From the NCBI RefSeq assembly GCF_015477605.1, contig NZ_JADLQX010000009.1:62001-126000 (forward strand): a DNA stretch of 64,000 bases. Reading direction: 5' to 3'. Shown in pieces: positions 18,195 through 27,017 of the stretch. Every line of letters begins with the position of its first letter. Within the stretch, counting starts at the first letter, position 1. This stretch comes from Nocardia amamiensis. Its GTDB lineage: Bacteria > Actinomycetota > Actinomycetes > Mycobacteriales > Mycobacteriaceae. The notes below the pieces were generated by a model that made no database searches, was not told the origin of the DNA, and saw only the letters and a program-made list of their open reading frames with translations. The position numbers and the translations under genes are program-made.

Positions 18195-18707
18195 TCACGT
18201 CGCGTCAGGTGCAAGTTCGGGCGCCGGCCGGTTCGCGCGACTCCGGAAAACCACCCAGCGCATCGCGCTGTACATATAGACGGCCTCGCAACCGCCCGCC
18301 AGCAGACGGGACAGGTGATACTCCACGCCCAGCGCGGTCAGCCCGCTGCCGACGCCGAGGATGAACGCCAGGTAATTGATGACGACCACCACGACGTACA
18401 CCGCGGCCTGCCTGCCGACCGGAGCGTGCGAATGGAAGTTGAAGGTGCGGTTGAGCACGAAGCTGAGGCCGAACGCGAACACATACGCCACGGTGACCGA
18501 CAGCCAAACCGGCAGCCCCAACCCGCCATGGAGGGCGGTGAGCAGCACTAGGTCGACGCCGAAGGTGAAGCTGTTGATCAGGGCGAAGCCCAGGAAGGTG
18601 GGAGGTACGAGACGATCCAGCCCGAGCGGCAATCGGTGGACGACCGCCTCGCACCAGTGGGTGAACCGATCGGCGATGGTGTCGGCGGTTTCGGACAGCT
18701 CGTGCAC
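18195..18707 (-). CDS. GtrA family membrane protein
   Basis: This 170-residue protein has four transmembrane helices (roughly 38-58, 66-86, 99-121, 128-146) and the GtrA-type segment FVLNRTFNFHSHAPV. GtrA proteins are thought to move polyprenyl-linked sugars across the membrane for cell-wall glycan decoration. No glycosyltransferase gene adjoins it. A second GtrA protein is encoded at 27.0 kb. The gene ends 18 bp before the MerR-VOC start and could be cotranscribed with it. Confidence 0.85.
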   Translation of the reverse strand: MHELSETADTIADRFTHWCEAVVHRLPLGLDRLVPPTFLGFALINSFTFGVDLVLLTALHGGLGLPVWLSVTVAYVFAFGLSFVLNRTFNFHSHAPVGRQAAVYVVVVVINYLAFILGVGSGLTALGVEYHLSRLLAGGCEAVYMYSAMRWVVFRSRANRPAPELAPDAT

Positions 18708-18967
18708 GCGACCAGCCTGCCAGCGGCAGATGGCCGTCAGATGAGCAACGGGAGACCGGCCGGTAGCTCAGCCGACTCTACGTCTGGGGTCCGCCCTCCG
18801 CACGGTCGAGCCGATGCGGGAAGCCGTCGTCGGCACTGCGAGCATGCACCTTCAGAGACGTGCGGGCGGATCCAGCGTGCAGCGCGTCCAGGGCAATACC
18901 GCCGTCGCTCCACGCCGATCAGCCGCCCGATCAGCGAATATCCGGCACGGGAAGCTAGCGTGAATAT

Positions 18968-20326
18968 GTGGACCTGGAAGACCTGATCGCCTGCCTTCCC
19001 GACGGCGCGGTGCTCACCGACGCCGATCTGCTCGCGAGCTACCGGCAGGACTGGGCGCGTGATCCGGACGCGGGCACCGCCGTGGCCGTGGTGCGCGCGA
19101 CCTGCACCGATGACGTAGCCGCCACGCTGCGCTGGGCGAGTGCCCACCGAGTCCCGGTGATCCCGCGCGGCGCCGGGTCCGGATTGTCCGGCGGCGCGAC
19201 GGCCGTCGACGGCGGGATCGTGCTGAGTACCGAGCGGATGCGCGCGATCACGGTCGATCCGGTGACACGAACCGCAGTGGTGCAGCCGGGTCTGCTCAAC
19301 GCGGAAGTCAAGCGGGCGGTCGCCGAACACGGCCTGTGGTATCCGCCGGACCCGTCGTCCTTCGAGATCTGCTCCATTGGCGGCAACGCCGCGACCAACG
19401 CGGGCGGCCTTTGCTGTGTGAAGTACGGCGTCACCACCGACTATGTGCTCGGCATGGAAGTTGTGCTCGCCGACGGCACGGTCGTGCGGCTCGGCGGCCC
19501 GCGACTGAAGGACTCGGCGGGGTTGTCGCTGACCAAGCTGTTCGTCGGCAGCGAGGGCACGCTCGGAGTGATCACCGAGCTGACCCTGCGGCTGCTGCCC
19601 GCGCAGCCGCCGCAGAGCACGGTCGTCGCGAGCTTCGGCACACTCACCGCGGCCACCGAGGCGATCTTGACCATCACCGGTGAACTGCGGCCGTCGATGC
19701 TCGAGTTCATGGATTCGGTGTCGATCAACGCCGTGGAAGACGAGTTGCGGATGGGCCTGGACCGCACGGCGGCCGCGCTGCTGGTCGCACGGTCGGACGC
19801 ACCCGGCGAATTCGCTCGGCGCGAGGCCGAAATCATGGCGAACGCCTGCGAGAAGGCAGGCGCGACAGAGGTTTTCCACACCGAAGACCCCGCGGAGGGC
19901 GAAGCTTTCGCCGCCGCACGGCGTTTCGCGATTCCCGCCGTGGAGAAACTCGGCCCCCTGCTGCTGGAGGATGTCGGCGTCCCGCTGCCCCGGCTCGGCG
20001 ACCTGGTCACCGGCATCGCGGCGATCGCCGAACGCAACGCGGTGACGGTGTCGGTGATCGCGCATGCGGGCGACGGCAACACCCACCCCCTGATCGTGCA
20101 CGACCCGTCCGACCCGGACCACGCCGCCCGAGCGCACCGCGCCTTCGGCGAGATCATGGACTTGGCCATCGCCCTCGGCGGCACCATCACCGGCGAACAT
20201 GGCGTCGGCCGATTGAAGAAGGCCTGGCTGCCCGACCAGCTCGGCCCCGACGTAATGACCCTGACCCGGCGCATCAAGGACGCCCTCGACCCCAACGGCA
20301 TCCTCAACCCCGGCGCGATCCTGTAA
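18968..20326 (+). CDS. FAD-binding oxidase, GlcD/D-lactate dehydrogenase type
   Basis: This 452-residue flavoprotein has an N-terminal PCMH-type FAD domain (about 38-215: VIPRGAGSGLSGGATAV and GGNAATNAGG) and the C-terminal FAD-oxidase cap ending in TGEHGVGRLKK and LDPNGILNPGAIL, signatures of glycolate or D-lactate oxidases. It oxidises a 2-hydroxy acid and passes electrons to a membrane or cytochrome acceptor. The start is GTG 18968. The gap of 260 bp before it presumably holds its promoter. No Fe-S GlcF partner follows. Confidence 0.88.
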   Translation: MDLEDLIACLPDGAVLTDADLLASYRQDWARDPDAGTAVAVVRATCTDDVAATLRWASAHRVPVIPRGAGSGLSGGATAVDGGIVLSTERMRAITVDPVTRTAVVQPGLLNAEVKRAVAEHGLWYPPDPSSFEICSIGGNAATNAGGLCCVKYGVTTDYVLGMEVVLADGTVVRLGGPRLKDSAGLSLTKLFVGSEGTLGVITELTLRLLPAQPPQSTVVASFGTLTAATEAILTITGELRPSMLEFMDSVSINAVEDELRMGLDRTAAALLVARSDAPGEFARREAEIMANACEKAGATEVFHTEDPAEGEAFAAARRFAIPAVEKLGPLLLEDVGVPLPRLGDLVTGIAAIAERNAVTVSVIAHAGDGNTHPLIVHDPSDPDHAARAHRAFGEIMDLAIALGGTITGEHGVGRLKKAWLPDQLGPDVMTLTRRIKDALDPNGILNPGAIL

Positions 20327-20372
20327 CCGCGCCAACGGAACATTCCCCGCCGCCAAGGAGTTCTACCCCATC

Positions 20373-20657
20373 ATGACGACCAGGCTCGAGCACAACGTCG
20401 CCGACACCCGTTTCGAGATCTACATCGACGACACCCTCGCCGGGTACGCCGACTACGCCGAAAACGCCGACACCAAGGTCCGCGACTTCCACCACACCCT
20501 GACCTTCCCCGAATTCCGCGGCCACGGCATCGCCGCCCAGGTCGTCGGCTACGCCCTCGACGACTCCCGCAATGCGGGCTTCTCGGTCATCCCCACCTGC
20601 TGGTACGTCGAGAAGTACATCGCCGAACACCGCGAATACGCCGATCTGGTCAGATAG
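20373..20657 (+). CDS. Small GNAT-type N-acetyltransferase (YidJ/Gtn-like)
   Basis: This 94-residue protein belongs to the short GCN5-like family. LTFPEFRGHGIAAQVVGYAL contains the acetyl-CoA pyrophosphate loop (RGHGIA), and IPTCWYVEKYIAEHREYADL at the end is characteristic. Members acetylate small molecules or unknown substrates in the cytosol. AAGGAG lies 12 bp before the ATG. It is probably cotranscribed with the flavoenzyme 46 bp upstream. Confidence 0.87.
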   Translation: MTTRLEHNVADTRFEIYIDDTLAGYADYAENADTKVRDFHHTLTFPEFRGHGIAAQVVGYALDDSRNAGFSVIPTCWYVEKYIAEHREYADLVR

Positions 20658-20667
20658 TTCGGTCGCT

Positions 20668-20820
20668 TCACGGCTCCAGGAACAGACGTTCACAGCGCAG
20701 GCGGGGTAGCCCGGCGGTTTCGCCGAGAACAACAGCAACAGTGTCCGGGTGCCGCTTGGCCCGCCACTCTCGGACGAAGACACGCGCTGCCGTCTCGCAC
20801 GCCACGACGTCGAATCGCAT
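20668..20820 (-). CDS. Possible small orphan gene or gene remnant
   Basis: A 50-codon frame (MRFDVVACETAARVFVREW near its start, ending LRCERLFLEP) reads towards the acetyltransferase gene and stops 10 bp from it. It has coding-like GC-rich third positions and stays open upstream to about 20904 without an obvious start or ribosome site. I do not recognise the product. It may be the 3' end of a decayed gene. Confidence 0.35.
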   Translation of the reverse strand: MRFDVVACETAARVFVREWRAKRHPDTVAVVLGETAGLPRLRCERLFLEP

Positions 20821-20904
20821 GCCGCATATGGACAACCGCAGGTGAACATCGGGTTCATCGGGTTTGGGAGACTCCTTGAACGGCGGGTTGTCCGTCGCGC
20901 GCAG

Positions 20905-21097
20905 TCAGCCACCACGTGGAGAACTACGGCCCCTGACGGCCGGAACCGGTCAGCCGGAACCTCGATCCACCGACGCAAAAGACTCCGCTGATCTCGTGGC
21001 GACGGCAGGGCAATCTCCCCGCCTACGGGCACTACCGAAACGTTCACCCGGAACATGCCTGGCATCTGGTCGAGTAAGTCGGCACTGAGCCGTGCGT
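20905..21097. other. Non-coding or decayed stretch
   Basis: I see no supported gene here. It lies between the orphan minus-strand frame and the regulator relic, and short frames in several phases suggest decayed sequence. Confidence 0.35.
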
Positions 21098-21490
21098 GAG
21101 TTCTTCGATCTCCAGCAACCGGAACGGTCCCAAAAGAGTCTCGTGCTCGCACTGCAGGCGGCCCACGAAGGCGATGATGCGTTGCTAGGCGCTGCGGTGT
21201 TGGCCCACATGGCATTCGCACCGGCTTTCTCCGGCGACCCCTCACGAGCCGAGGAAGCGCGGGACCACATCCGCGCCGCCCGCGCCTTCGCACGACGAGG
21301 ACGCGCAAACGCGGAGACGAACGCATGGCTCGACGCCGTCGAAGCTGAAGTCGAAACCCGGTTCGGAGACACCCGCCGCGCGCTGACTCTGCTGGATCAC
21401 GCGGAGGAGCTATACCGTCGGTACGACAATGAAGCCGAGCCCTCACCAGCGTGGTTGGACTGGTTCTCGCCGACCCGGTTCGGCGGCTTT
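21098..21490 (+). pseudogene. Relic of an XRE-type regulator (TPR half)
   Basis: The translation contains FFDLQQPERSQKSLVLALQ, then a segment starting DDALLGAAVLAHMAF and ending WLDWFSPTRFGGF. I recognise this as part of the C-terminal tetratricopeptide domain of actinobacterial XRE-family regulators. There is no helix-turn-helix upstream, and similarity stops at 21490, after which the same frame runs on as atypical sequence into the NUDIX gene. It is a fragment with neither end, most likely left by a deletion or by horizontal transfer. Confidence 0.6.
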
Positions 21491-21841
21491 GGTGCTCTGC
21501 CGATCGCCGAGCGGAGTGAAATGGCGGCTCCCCCGAGCCCCGACTGCCACCTTTCCACTACGTTCGATAGCCCGTGCACGGACGGCAGCTCCGGCCTGTT
21601 GGTCACCGAGCTTGGGACGATTCCCGTCAGGTCAGAGGGTGGCCTCGTACCAGGTCACCGGGTCCGAGCCAGGGTCGGCGATCCCGGGGCGCTTGACGCG
21701 AAGGGAGTTTTTCGGCCCGGACCGGTTCGACGCCACAATCTGAGCCGACAGCTCGTACTCAACTGGATGCGCAACACCCACAGCAGCTCGTCGTTCGCTT
21801 CACAGACTCTTGCCCAAGCTATGCGGATCGCGAGGAAACCG

Positions 21842-22300
21842 ATGACAAGTGAGGACAAACACTTCGCTCGCGCGCGATTGGCCGCGGGCGCACTGTTCGT
21901 AAAGGGGGACGCGGTGCTGCTGGTGCACAAGACATACGGCAGCGGCTGGGATATTCCAGGCGGCTACGTGGAGCCGGGCGAAGCGCCCGCAGCGGCGTGC
22001 CACCGCGAAGTCCGTGAGGAACTCGGAATCGACCGCGCTCCACAACGATTGCTCGTGCACGACTGGGCGCCGAGCCCAGGCGATGGCGACAAGATTCTCT
22101 ATGTGTTCGGCTGCGGCGAACTCGGCGATGAACAAGCCATCAATCTTCAGACATCCGAACTCGATCGCTGGGAATGGGTTCCGGTCGAAAAGCTCGACAA
22201 CTACGTCATCCCACGACTTGCGCGCCGGCTACGACAGGCCCACGCCGCATACACACACAGCAATACCGCCTACCTCGAACATGGTGAGCCCGCACCGTGA
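21842..22300 (+). CDS. NUDIX hydrolase
   Basis: This 152-residue protein has a perfect Nudix box: GYVEPGE followed seven residues later by REVREELG, the metal-binding core that hydrolyses nucleoside diphosphates linked to another moiety. The frame is open from 21092, but ATG 21842 has GAGG 6 bp upstream and gives a normal Nudix N-terminus, so it is treated as a separate gene. Substrate is unknown. The gene follows the regulator relic and stands alone. Confidence 0.88.
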   Translation: MTSEDKHFARARLAAGALFVKGDAVLLVHKTYGSGWDIPGGYVEPGEAPAAACHREVREELGIDRAPQRLLVHDWAPSPGDGDKILYVFGCGELGDEQAINLQTSELDRWEWVPVEKLDNYVIPRLARRLRQAHAAYTHSNTAYLEHGEPAP

Positions 22301-22371
22301 AAACCGAGATCGCGGCATCGGCGACCGCGTTCACTACGGTTGAACACGCACCGGGTCGGGGCGGTGGAACG

Positions 22372-22422
22372 CGATCGGCGGGATGTCCAAGGCCTGCAGC
22401 GAACTCGAACATCCCGCGATCG
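22372..22422 (-). terminator. Hairpin downstream of fadE25
   Basis: CGGGATGT (22379-22386) pairs perfectly with ACATCCCG (22409-22416), and outer CGATCG blocks extend the stem with one bulged G. It starts 6 bp beyond the fadE25 stop. The loop is 22 bases, so it is weaker than the other terminators here. Confidence 0.55.
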
Positions 22423-22428
22423 ACGGAA

Positions 22429-23586
22429 TCAGCGCAGCAGCGCGCGGGACATCACCAGGCGCTGGATCTGGTTGGTGCCCTCGTAGATCTGGGTGATCTT
22501 GGCGTCGCGCATCATGCGCTCGACCGGGAAGTCGGTGGTGTAGCCAGCGCCGCCGAACAGCTGGACGGCGTTGGTGGTGACTTCCATGGCCACGTCGGAG
22601 GCGAAGCACTTGGCGGCGGCGGAGATGAAGCCGAGGTTCTTCTCGCCGCGCTCGGCGCGGGCGGCCGAGCTGTAGACCATGAGGCGGGCGGCCTCGATCT
22701 TCATCGCCATGTCGGCGAGCATGAACTGGGTGTTCTGGAAGTCGGCGATCGACTTGCCGAACTGCTTGCGGTCCTTGGTGTAGGCGATGGCCGCGTCCAG
22801 CGCGCCCTGGGCGAGGCCGACGGCCTGCGCGCCGATGGTCGGGCGGGTGTGGTCGAGGGTCTGCAGCGCGGTCTTGAAGCCGGTGCCCGGCTCGCCGACG
22901 ATGCGGTCACCCGGCACCCGGCAGTTCTCGAAGTACAGCTCGGCGGTGGGCGAGCCCTTGATGCCGAGCTTGTGCTCCAGCGGGCCGACCACGAAGCCTT
23001 CGTCGTCCTTGTGCACCAGGAAGGCCGAGATGCCGTTGGCGCCCTTGTCCGCGTCGGTCACCGCCATCACGGTGTACCAGGAGGACTTGCCGCCGTTGGT
23101 GATCCAGCACTTGGAGCCGTTGATGATCCAGTCGTCGCCGTCCTGCTTGGCCCGGGTGCGCATGCTGGCCGCGTCGGAGCCGGCCTCGCGCTCGGACAGC
23201 GCGTAGGAGGCCATCTCGCCGTTGACGATGTCGGCCAGCACCTTCTTCTTCAGCTCCTCGGAGCCGTTCAGGATCAGGCCCATGGTGCCGAGCTTGTTGA
23301 CCGCGGGGATCAGCGAGGAGGAACCGCAGACGCGGGCGACCTCTTCGATCACGATGCAGGTGGCCACCGAGTCGGCGCCCTGACCGCCGTACGCCTCGGG
23401 CACGTGCACGGCGTTGAAGCCGGAGGCGTTGAGCGCGGTCAGCGCCTCTTCCGGGAACCGGGAGTTGCCGTCGACGTCCTTGGCGTGCGGGGCGATCTCC
23501 TTCTCCGCGAGGGCACGGATAGCCTCGCGTAGTTCATCGTGGAAGTCCTCGAGCTTGAACAGGTCGAAATCGGGGTTTCCCGCCAT
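22429..23586 (-). CDS. fadE25: Acyl-CoA dehydrogenase FadE25
   Basis: This 385-residue flavoenzyme introduces a 2,3-trans double bond into acyl-CoA, passing electrons to ETF. Blocks include ALSEREAGSDAASM (signature 1), the C-terminal DAKITQIYEGTNQIQRLVMS with the region of the catalytic glutamate, and QLFGGAGYTTDFPVERMMRD (signature 2). ATG 23586 has GGAG 8 bp upstream. The open frame continues to 23688 but that part contains the promoter. Its place beside purE/purK matches M. tuberculosis Rv3274c. A TATACT box and two operator copies lie just upstream. Confidence 0.93.
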   Translation of the reverse strand: MAGNPDFDLFKLEDFHDELREAIRALAEKEIAPHAKDVDGNSRFPEEALTALNASGFNAVHVPEAYGGQGADSVATCIVIEEVARVCGSSSLIPAVNKLGTMGLILNGSEELKKKVLADIVNGEMASYALSEREAGSDAASMRTRAKQDGDDWIINGSKCWITNGGKSSWYTVMAVTDADKGANGISAFLVHKDDEGFVVGPLEHKLGIKGSPTAELYFENCRVPGDRIVGEPGTGFKTALQTLDHTRPTIGAQAVGLAQGALDAAIAYTKDRKQFGKSIADFQNTQFMLADMAMKIEAARLMVYSSAARAERGEKNLGFISAAAKCFASDVAMEVTTNAVQLFGGAGYTTDFPVERMMRDAKITQIYEGTNQIQRLVMSRALLR

Positions 23587-23637
23587 CGGGCTCACTCCTG
23601 GTCGTCGGTGGTGATCGCTGATATCCGCCAGCACATC

Positions 23638-23650
23638 GGCACTCAGTGCC
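23638..23650. promoter_or_regulatory. Operator copy 1, perfect palindrome GGCACTCAGTGCC
   Basis: This perfect 13-bp palindrome lies 52 bp upstream of the fadE25 start and 12 bp downstream of a TATACT box, a typical repressor position. The adjacent TetR regulator is the obvious candidate ligand. A near copy lies 66 bp further upstream. Confidence 0.65.
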
Positions 23651-23662
23651 ACTTTGCCATCG

Positions 23663-23668
23663 AGTATA
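23663..23668 (-). promoter_or_regulatory. Probable -10 box of fadE25
   Basis: TATACT on the minus strand lies about 77 bp upstream of the start codon within an AT-richer stretch. I could not pick a clear -35 box. Operator copy 1 would overlap the start of transcription. Confidence 0.5.
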
Positions 23669-23703
23669 CCCACATATACGCCAACCACGTGGGGATAACC
23701 TGT

Positions 23704-23716
23704 GGCACTCAGTGTC
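23704..23716. promoter_or_regulatory. Operator copy 2, GGCACTCAGTGTC
   Basis: This differs at one position from the perfect copy at 23638-23650 and lies 23 bp beyond the tetR stop, upstream of the fadE25 -10 box. The 66-bp spacing could allow two repressor dimers to bind the same promoter. Confidence 0.6.
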
Positions 23717-23739
23717 AGATTGGTCGCATTCCGGTCGGG

Positions 23740-24426
23740 TCAGAGGGTGCCGAGCTTGCGGAGCAGCAGATCGGCGACCTGCCTGGGCGGGGCGTCCCGA
23801 GGAAACACGGCGACTACCAGCTCATCGGCGTTCGCCGTGCGTCTGGCACCGCGCGGGATCGCGGCCAGCTCTACCCGCAGGTCCGCGGCGCCCGCGTCCG
23901 ACTCGCCCCGCACCATCCGGCGCAACAGGTAGTTGTGCGTCGCTGTCACGGCCGCGGTGAACTGCACCCGGGCCACATCCGGGACATCCGGCAGCCGCTC
24001 ACGCAGGTAGTCGGTGAACAACCGCTCGTAACGGAACACCGTGACGATCTCCCGCTCCCGCAGCGCGGGCACGCGCCGCACCACCTGATACCGCCGCGCC
24101 GCGATGTCCCGCCACTGCGTGAACCGCTCGAACACCTGCACCACGGCCGAGCACACCGCCTCCCACGGGTCCTCGCGCGACGCGGAGAGGAACTCGGCCG
24201 CCTGCGCCAACTGCGACTCGTGATCGGCGAAGATCACATCCTCTTTCGACCGGAACTGCCGGAAGAACGTCCGCCGCGAGATCCCCGCCGCCTCCGCGAT
24301 CTCGTCCACCGTCGTCGCCTCATACCCCTTCTCGGCGAACAACCGCAGCGCCTGATCCACAACGGTGAGCCGAAAGTAGGCGGTGTCGTCGTTGCCCCGC
24401 GGCCGAGCGATATCCCCTGTAGTCAC
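23740..24426 (-). CDS. TetR family transcriptional regulator
   Basis: This 228-residue regulator has a TetR helix-turn-helix at about residues 22-66, with VDEIAEAAGISRRTFFRQF as recognition segment and a long helical ligand domain behind. The GTG at 24426 was chosen because the frame further upstream is Arg/Pro/His-rich shadow sequence. The gene sits directly upstream of fadE25, whose promoter carries two copies of a 13-bp palindrome, so it probably represses fadE25 in response to an acyl-CoA. A 10-bp inverted repeat abuts its own start, suggesting autoregulation. Confidence 0.87.
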   Translation of the reverse strand: MTTGDIARPRGNDDTAYFRLTVVDQALRLFAEKGYEATTVDEIAEAAGISRRTFFRQFRSKEDVIFADHESQLAQAAEFLSASREDPWEAVCSAVVQVFERFTQWRDIAARRYQVVRRVPALREREIVTVFRYERLFTDYLRERLPDVPDVARVQFTAAVTATHNYLLRRMVRGESDAGAADLRVELAAIPRGARRTANADELVVAVFPRDAPPRQVADLLLRKLGTL

Positions 24427-24427
24427 G

Positions 24428-24475
24428 CACTCACCGTAGCCAGGGGCCGCCTGCGAGGGTTCCACACGGTGAGTG
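24428..24475. promoter_or_regulatory. Inverted repeat upstream of tetR
   Basis: CACTCACCGT (24428-24437) and ACGGTGAGTG (24466-24475) are exact inverted copies 28 bp apart, the first abutting the tetR start codon. Each arm shares CACTCA with the fadE25 operators. It could be a pair of half-sites for autoregulation. Confidence 0.4.
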
Positions 24476-24500
24476 TTCCCGGTGTTGACGCCTCCCGCAT

Positions 24501-25232
24501 CTACAGCGCGGCTTCGAGTTCGGCGCGGTGCTCGGTGACCCAGCGGTGGGCGAAGCGGATGCGTGCGGGCACGCCGTCTGAGCGAAGCCGCATCATCGCG
24601 GGTTCGCCTGCGGCGGCTGTTTCTATTCCGTGCCGGCACCGGTCCTGCCACCACAGGATCGTGTCGAGGAGTTCGTCGCGTTCGTTGGTTCCGTAGGCGT
24701 CGCACATCAATCGCAGCAGTGTGGCAGGGGTGGGAATGTCGGTCACGGCGGGGCCGAGGTCGAGGTACTGCCAGCACGCGTGAGCCAGATCGTGGATGCG
24801 GCGGCCGGGAGCGGCAAGATCCCAGTCCAGGAACGCCACGGGCAGCATGCCGTCACCCAGGTCTCGGTAGACGGTGTTCCTCGGGGAGATGTCGTTGTGG
24901 CAAACCACTTCAGCGCCCGCCGCGAGGTCGGTTCCCGCGGTCACGTCGTGGAACGCACGGATCAGCTCCGCCAACCGAGCCAAGGCAACCCGGGAGGCGA
25001 CCGGTACGGATCGTTCCTGGTCGAATGCCACATATCCGTCTAAGTACGTGAGAATCTCACGCCCTTGCTCGTCCATGCCCAGGAAACGAGGCGCGCCGGT
25101 CCAACCGGACTGCTCGAACCGGGCGAGCAGTTCGTGTATGAACTCAGCCCGCTCAGGAGGGCGGCGGCGAACGGTGTCACCGACACGGACCACGTCATTG
25201 ACGAAGCCCCCGTGCAGAGGGATCTCCGGCAT
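24501..25232 (-). CDS. Aminoglycoside-phosphotransferase-like kinase
   Basis: This 243-residue member of the APH/choline-kinase-like fold has CHNDISPRN with catalytic D114 (normal Brenner motif HxDxxxxN) and the metal-binding aspartate in FLDWDLAAPG (D136). The N-terminal lobe is short. Such proteins phosphorylate small hydroxyl substrates, only some of them antibiotics, so resistance should not be assumed. It starts 17 bp after purE on the same strand and may be cotranscribed with purK-purE. Confidence 0.82.
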   Translation of the reverse strand: MPEIPLHGGFVNDVVRVGDTVRRRPPERAEFIHELLARFEQSGWTGAPRFLGMDEQGREILTYLDGYVAFDQERSVPVASRVALARLAELIRAFHDVTAGTDLAAGAEVVCHNDISPRNTVYRDLGDGMLPVAFLDWDLAAPGRRIHDLAHACWQYLDLGPAVTDIPTPATLLRLMCDAYGTNERDELLDTILWWQDRCRHGIETAAAGEPAMMRLRSDGVPARIRFAHRWVTEHRAELEAAL

Positions 25233-25249
25233 TCCGCGCTCGGAACTGG

Positions 25250-25765
25250 TCAGCCCAGGAGCTTGGTGCGGAGGGCGTCGTCTTTGTCCAGGACCATCTG
25301 TTCGAGGCCGGCCTGGAACTGTTCCATGCGGGTGCGCAGGGCCGGGTCGTGGGCGGCGAGGATGCGGGCGGCGAGCAGGCCCGCGTTGCGGGCGCCGCCG
25401 ATGGAGACGGTGGCGACGGGGACGCCTGCGGGCATCTGGACGATGGAGAGCAGCGAGTCCATGCCGTCGAGGTACTTGAGTGGGACCGGCACGCCGATCA
25501 CCGGGAGGGGGGTGGCCGAGGCGACCATGCCGGGGAGGTGGGCCGCGCCGCCCGCGCCCGCGATGATCACTTTCAGCCCGCGGGCCGCCGCCTCGCGGGC
25601 GTAGTCGAGCATGCGCTGCGGGGTGCGGTGCGCCGAGACGACGCCCACCTCGAAGCGGATGCCGAACTCGGCCAATGCTTCCGCCGCAGCCTCCATGGTC
25701 GGCCAGTCGGAGTCGCTGCCCATGATCAGGCCGACCGACGGGGTCATGGCCTCTGCTTCACTCAT
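25250..25765 (-). CDS. purE: N5-carboxyaminoimidazole ribonucleotide mutase
   Basis: This 171-residue class I PurE converts N5-CAIR to CAIR in purine synthesis. Active-site segments GSDSDWPTM (16-24), SAHRTP (44-49) and AGGAAHLPG (71-79) are all present. ATG 25765 overlaps the purK stop by 8 bp. ATG 25747 is a possible shorter start with AGAGG ahead of it. It works directly after PurK, whose gene precedes it. Confidence 0.94.
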   Translation of the reverse strand: MSEAEAMTPSVGLIMGSDSDWPTMEAAAEALAEFGIRFEVGVVSAHRTPQRMLDYAREAAARGLKVIIAGAGGAAHLPGMVASATPLPVIGVPVPLKYLDGMDSLLSIVQMPAGVPVATVSIGGARNAGLLAARILAAHDPALRTRMEQFQAGLEQMVLDKDDALRTKLLG

Positions 25766-26930
25766 GCGGATCCCATCCATCGGTCCAAATCGCGTGCGAC
25801 ATCCAATACGCCGCCCGCTCCGCCTTCTCCCGAACCTCGGCCACATCGTCGCCGAGAACGTTCACGTGCCCGATCTTGCGATCGGGGCGCTCGCCCTTGC
25901 CGTACAGGTGCACCTTCGCCTCGGGCATCCTGGCGAACAGGTGGTGCAGCCGCTCGTCCATCGACATCGCCGGGGCCTGCGGCGCGCCGAGAATATTGGC
26001 CATCACCGTGACCGGCGCGAGCGGAGCGGTGTCGCCGAGCGGGTAGTCGAGCACGGCGCGCAGATGCTGCTCGAACTGGCCGGTGCGGGCGCCGTCCATC
26101 CCCCAGTGCCCGGAGTTGTGCGGCCGCATGGCCAGCTCGTTCACCAGCAGTTCGCCGTCAGTCGTCTCGAACAGCTCCACCGCCATCACGCCGACCACAC
26201 CGAGTTCCTTGGCGAGATGCAACGCCATGGTCTCCGCGGCGGCGGCCGTGTCCTCCGGCAGACCGGGCGCGGGCGCGATCACCACCGCGCACTGCCCGTT
26301 GCGCTGCACGGTCTCCACCACCGGCCAGGTCGCCGCCTGCCCGAACGGCGAACGCGCCACCATCGCCGACAGCTCCCGCTTCAGGTCGACCTTCGCCTCG
26401 GCGAGCAGCTGGACGCCGTGTGCGAGCTGATCGCTGACGATCGCCTCGGCGGCGTCGGCGGAATCGGGCATCCACACACCGCGCCCGTCGTAACCGCCGC
26501 GCACCGCCTTCAGCACGATCCGCCAGTCGTGCTCCTGACCGAACCGCACCGCGTCGGCGACCGAGGTGACCGGCGTGAAGGCGGGCACGGGCAGCCCCAG
26601 CTCGCTCAGCTTGGTGCGCATGGCCAGCTTGTCCTGCGCGTAGACCAGCGCACGCGGCGGCGGCTGCACGTTGACGCCCTCGGCGGCCAGCGCCTCCAGG
26701 TGTTCGGTCGGCACGTGCTCATGGTCGAAGGTCAGCGCGTGCGAGCCGACCGCGGCCTTGCGCAGCGCGGTCAGATCCGTATGGCTGCCGAGCACCACAT
26801 CCGGGCTCACCTGCGCGGCCGGGTCATCGGGGTTCTCGGCGAGCACGCGCAGCCGCTGGCCCAGCGCGATGGCCGCTTGGTGGGTCATGCGCGCGAGCTG
26901 GCCACCACCGATCATGGTGACGGTGGGCAT
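25758..26930 (-). CDS. purK: N5-carboxyaminoimidazole ribonucleotide synthase
   Basis: This ATP-grasp enzyme of about 390 residues makes N5-CAIR from AIR, bicarbonate and [22 protein letters not shown] opens the protein, [13 protein letters not shown] is the ATP-lid region, and [12 protein letters not shown] lies in the active site. I used ATG 26930. GTG 26960 and ATG 26978 are in frame, and the mycobacterial protein has a short N-terminal extension, so the true start may be one of these. It is divergent from the gtrA-like gene. Confidence 0.93.
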   Translation of the reverse strand: MPTVTMIGGGQLARMTHQAAIALGQRLRVLAENPDDPAAQVSPDVVLGSHTDLTALRKAAVGSHALTFDHEHVPTEHLEALAAEGVNVQPPPRALVYAQDKLAMRTKLSELGLPVPAFTPVTSVADAVRFGQEHDWRIVLKAVRGGYDGRGVWMPDSADAAEAIVSDQLAHGVQLLAEAKVDLKRELSAMVARSPFGQAATWPVVETVQRNGQCAVVIAPAPGLPEDTAAAAETMALHLAKELGVVGVMAVELFETTDGELLVNELAMRPHNSGHWGMDGARTGQFEQHLRAVLDYPLGDTAPLAPVTVMANILGAPQAPAMSMDERLHHLFARMPEAKVHLYGKGERPDRKIGHVNVLGDDVAEVREKAERAAYWMSHAIWTDGWDPHE

Positions 26931-27017
26931 GGCCGATGGATCGAAGGAACGAGCGCTCACGTCGGACCATATTGTCATGTCCGGCGCAAATGATCGGGAC
27001 CGGTACACTCCGGTCTT

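Noticed and set aside
23638..23650. CIRCE (HrcA) element
   Set aside because: The halves resemble GCACTC/GAGTGC, but CIRCE needs a 9-bp spacer and a chaperone gene. Here the halves abut and the gene is fadE25.
24501..25232. Antibiotic resistance gene
   Set aside because: The fold is that of the broad APH-like family. Nothing in the sequence indicates a specific aminoglycoside substrate.
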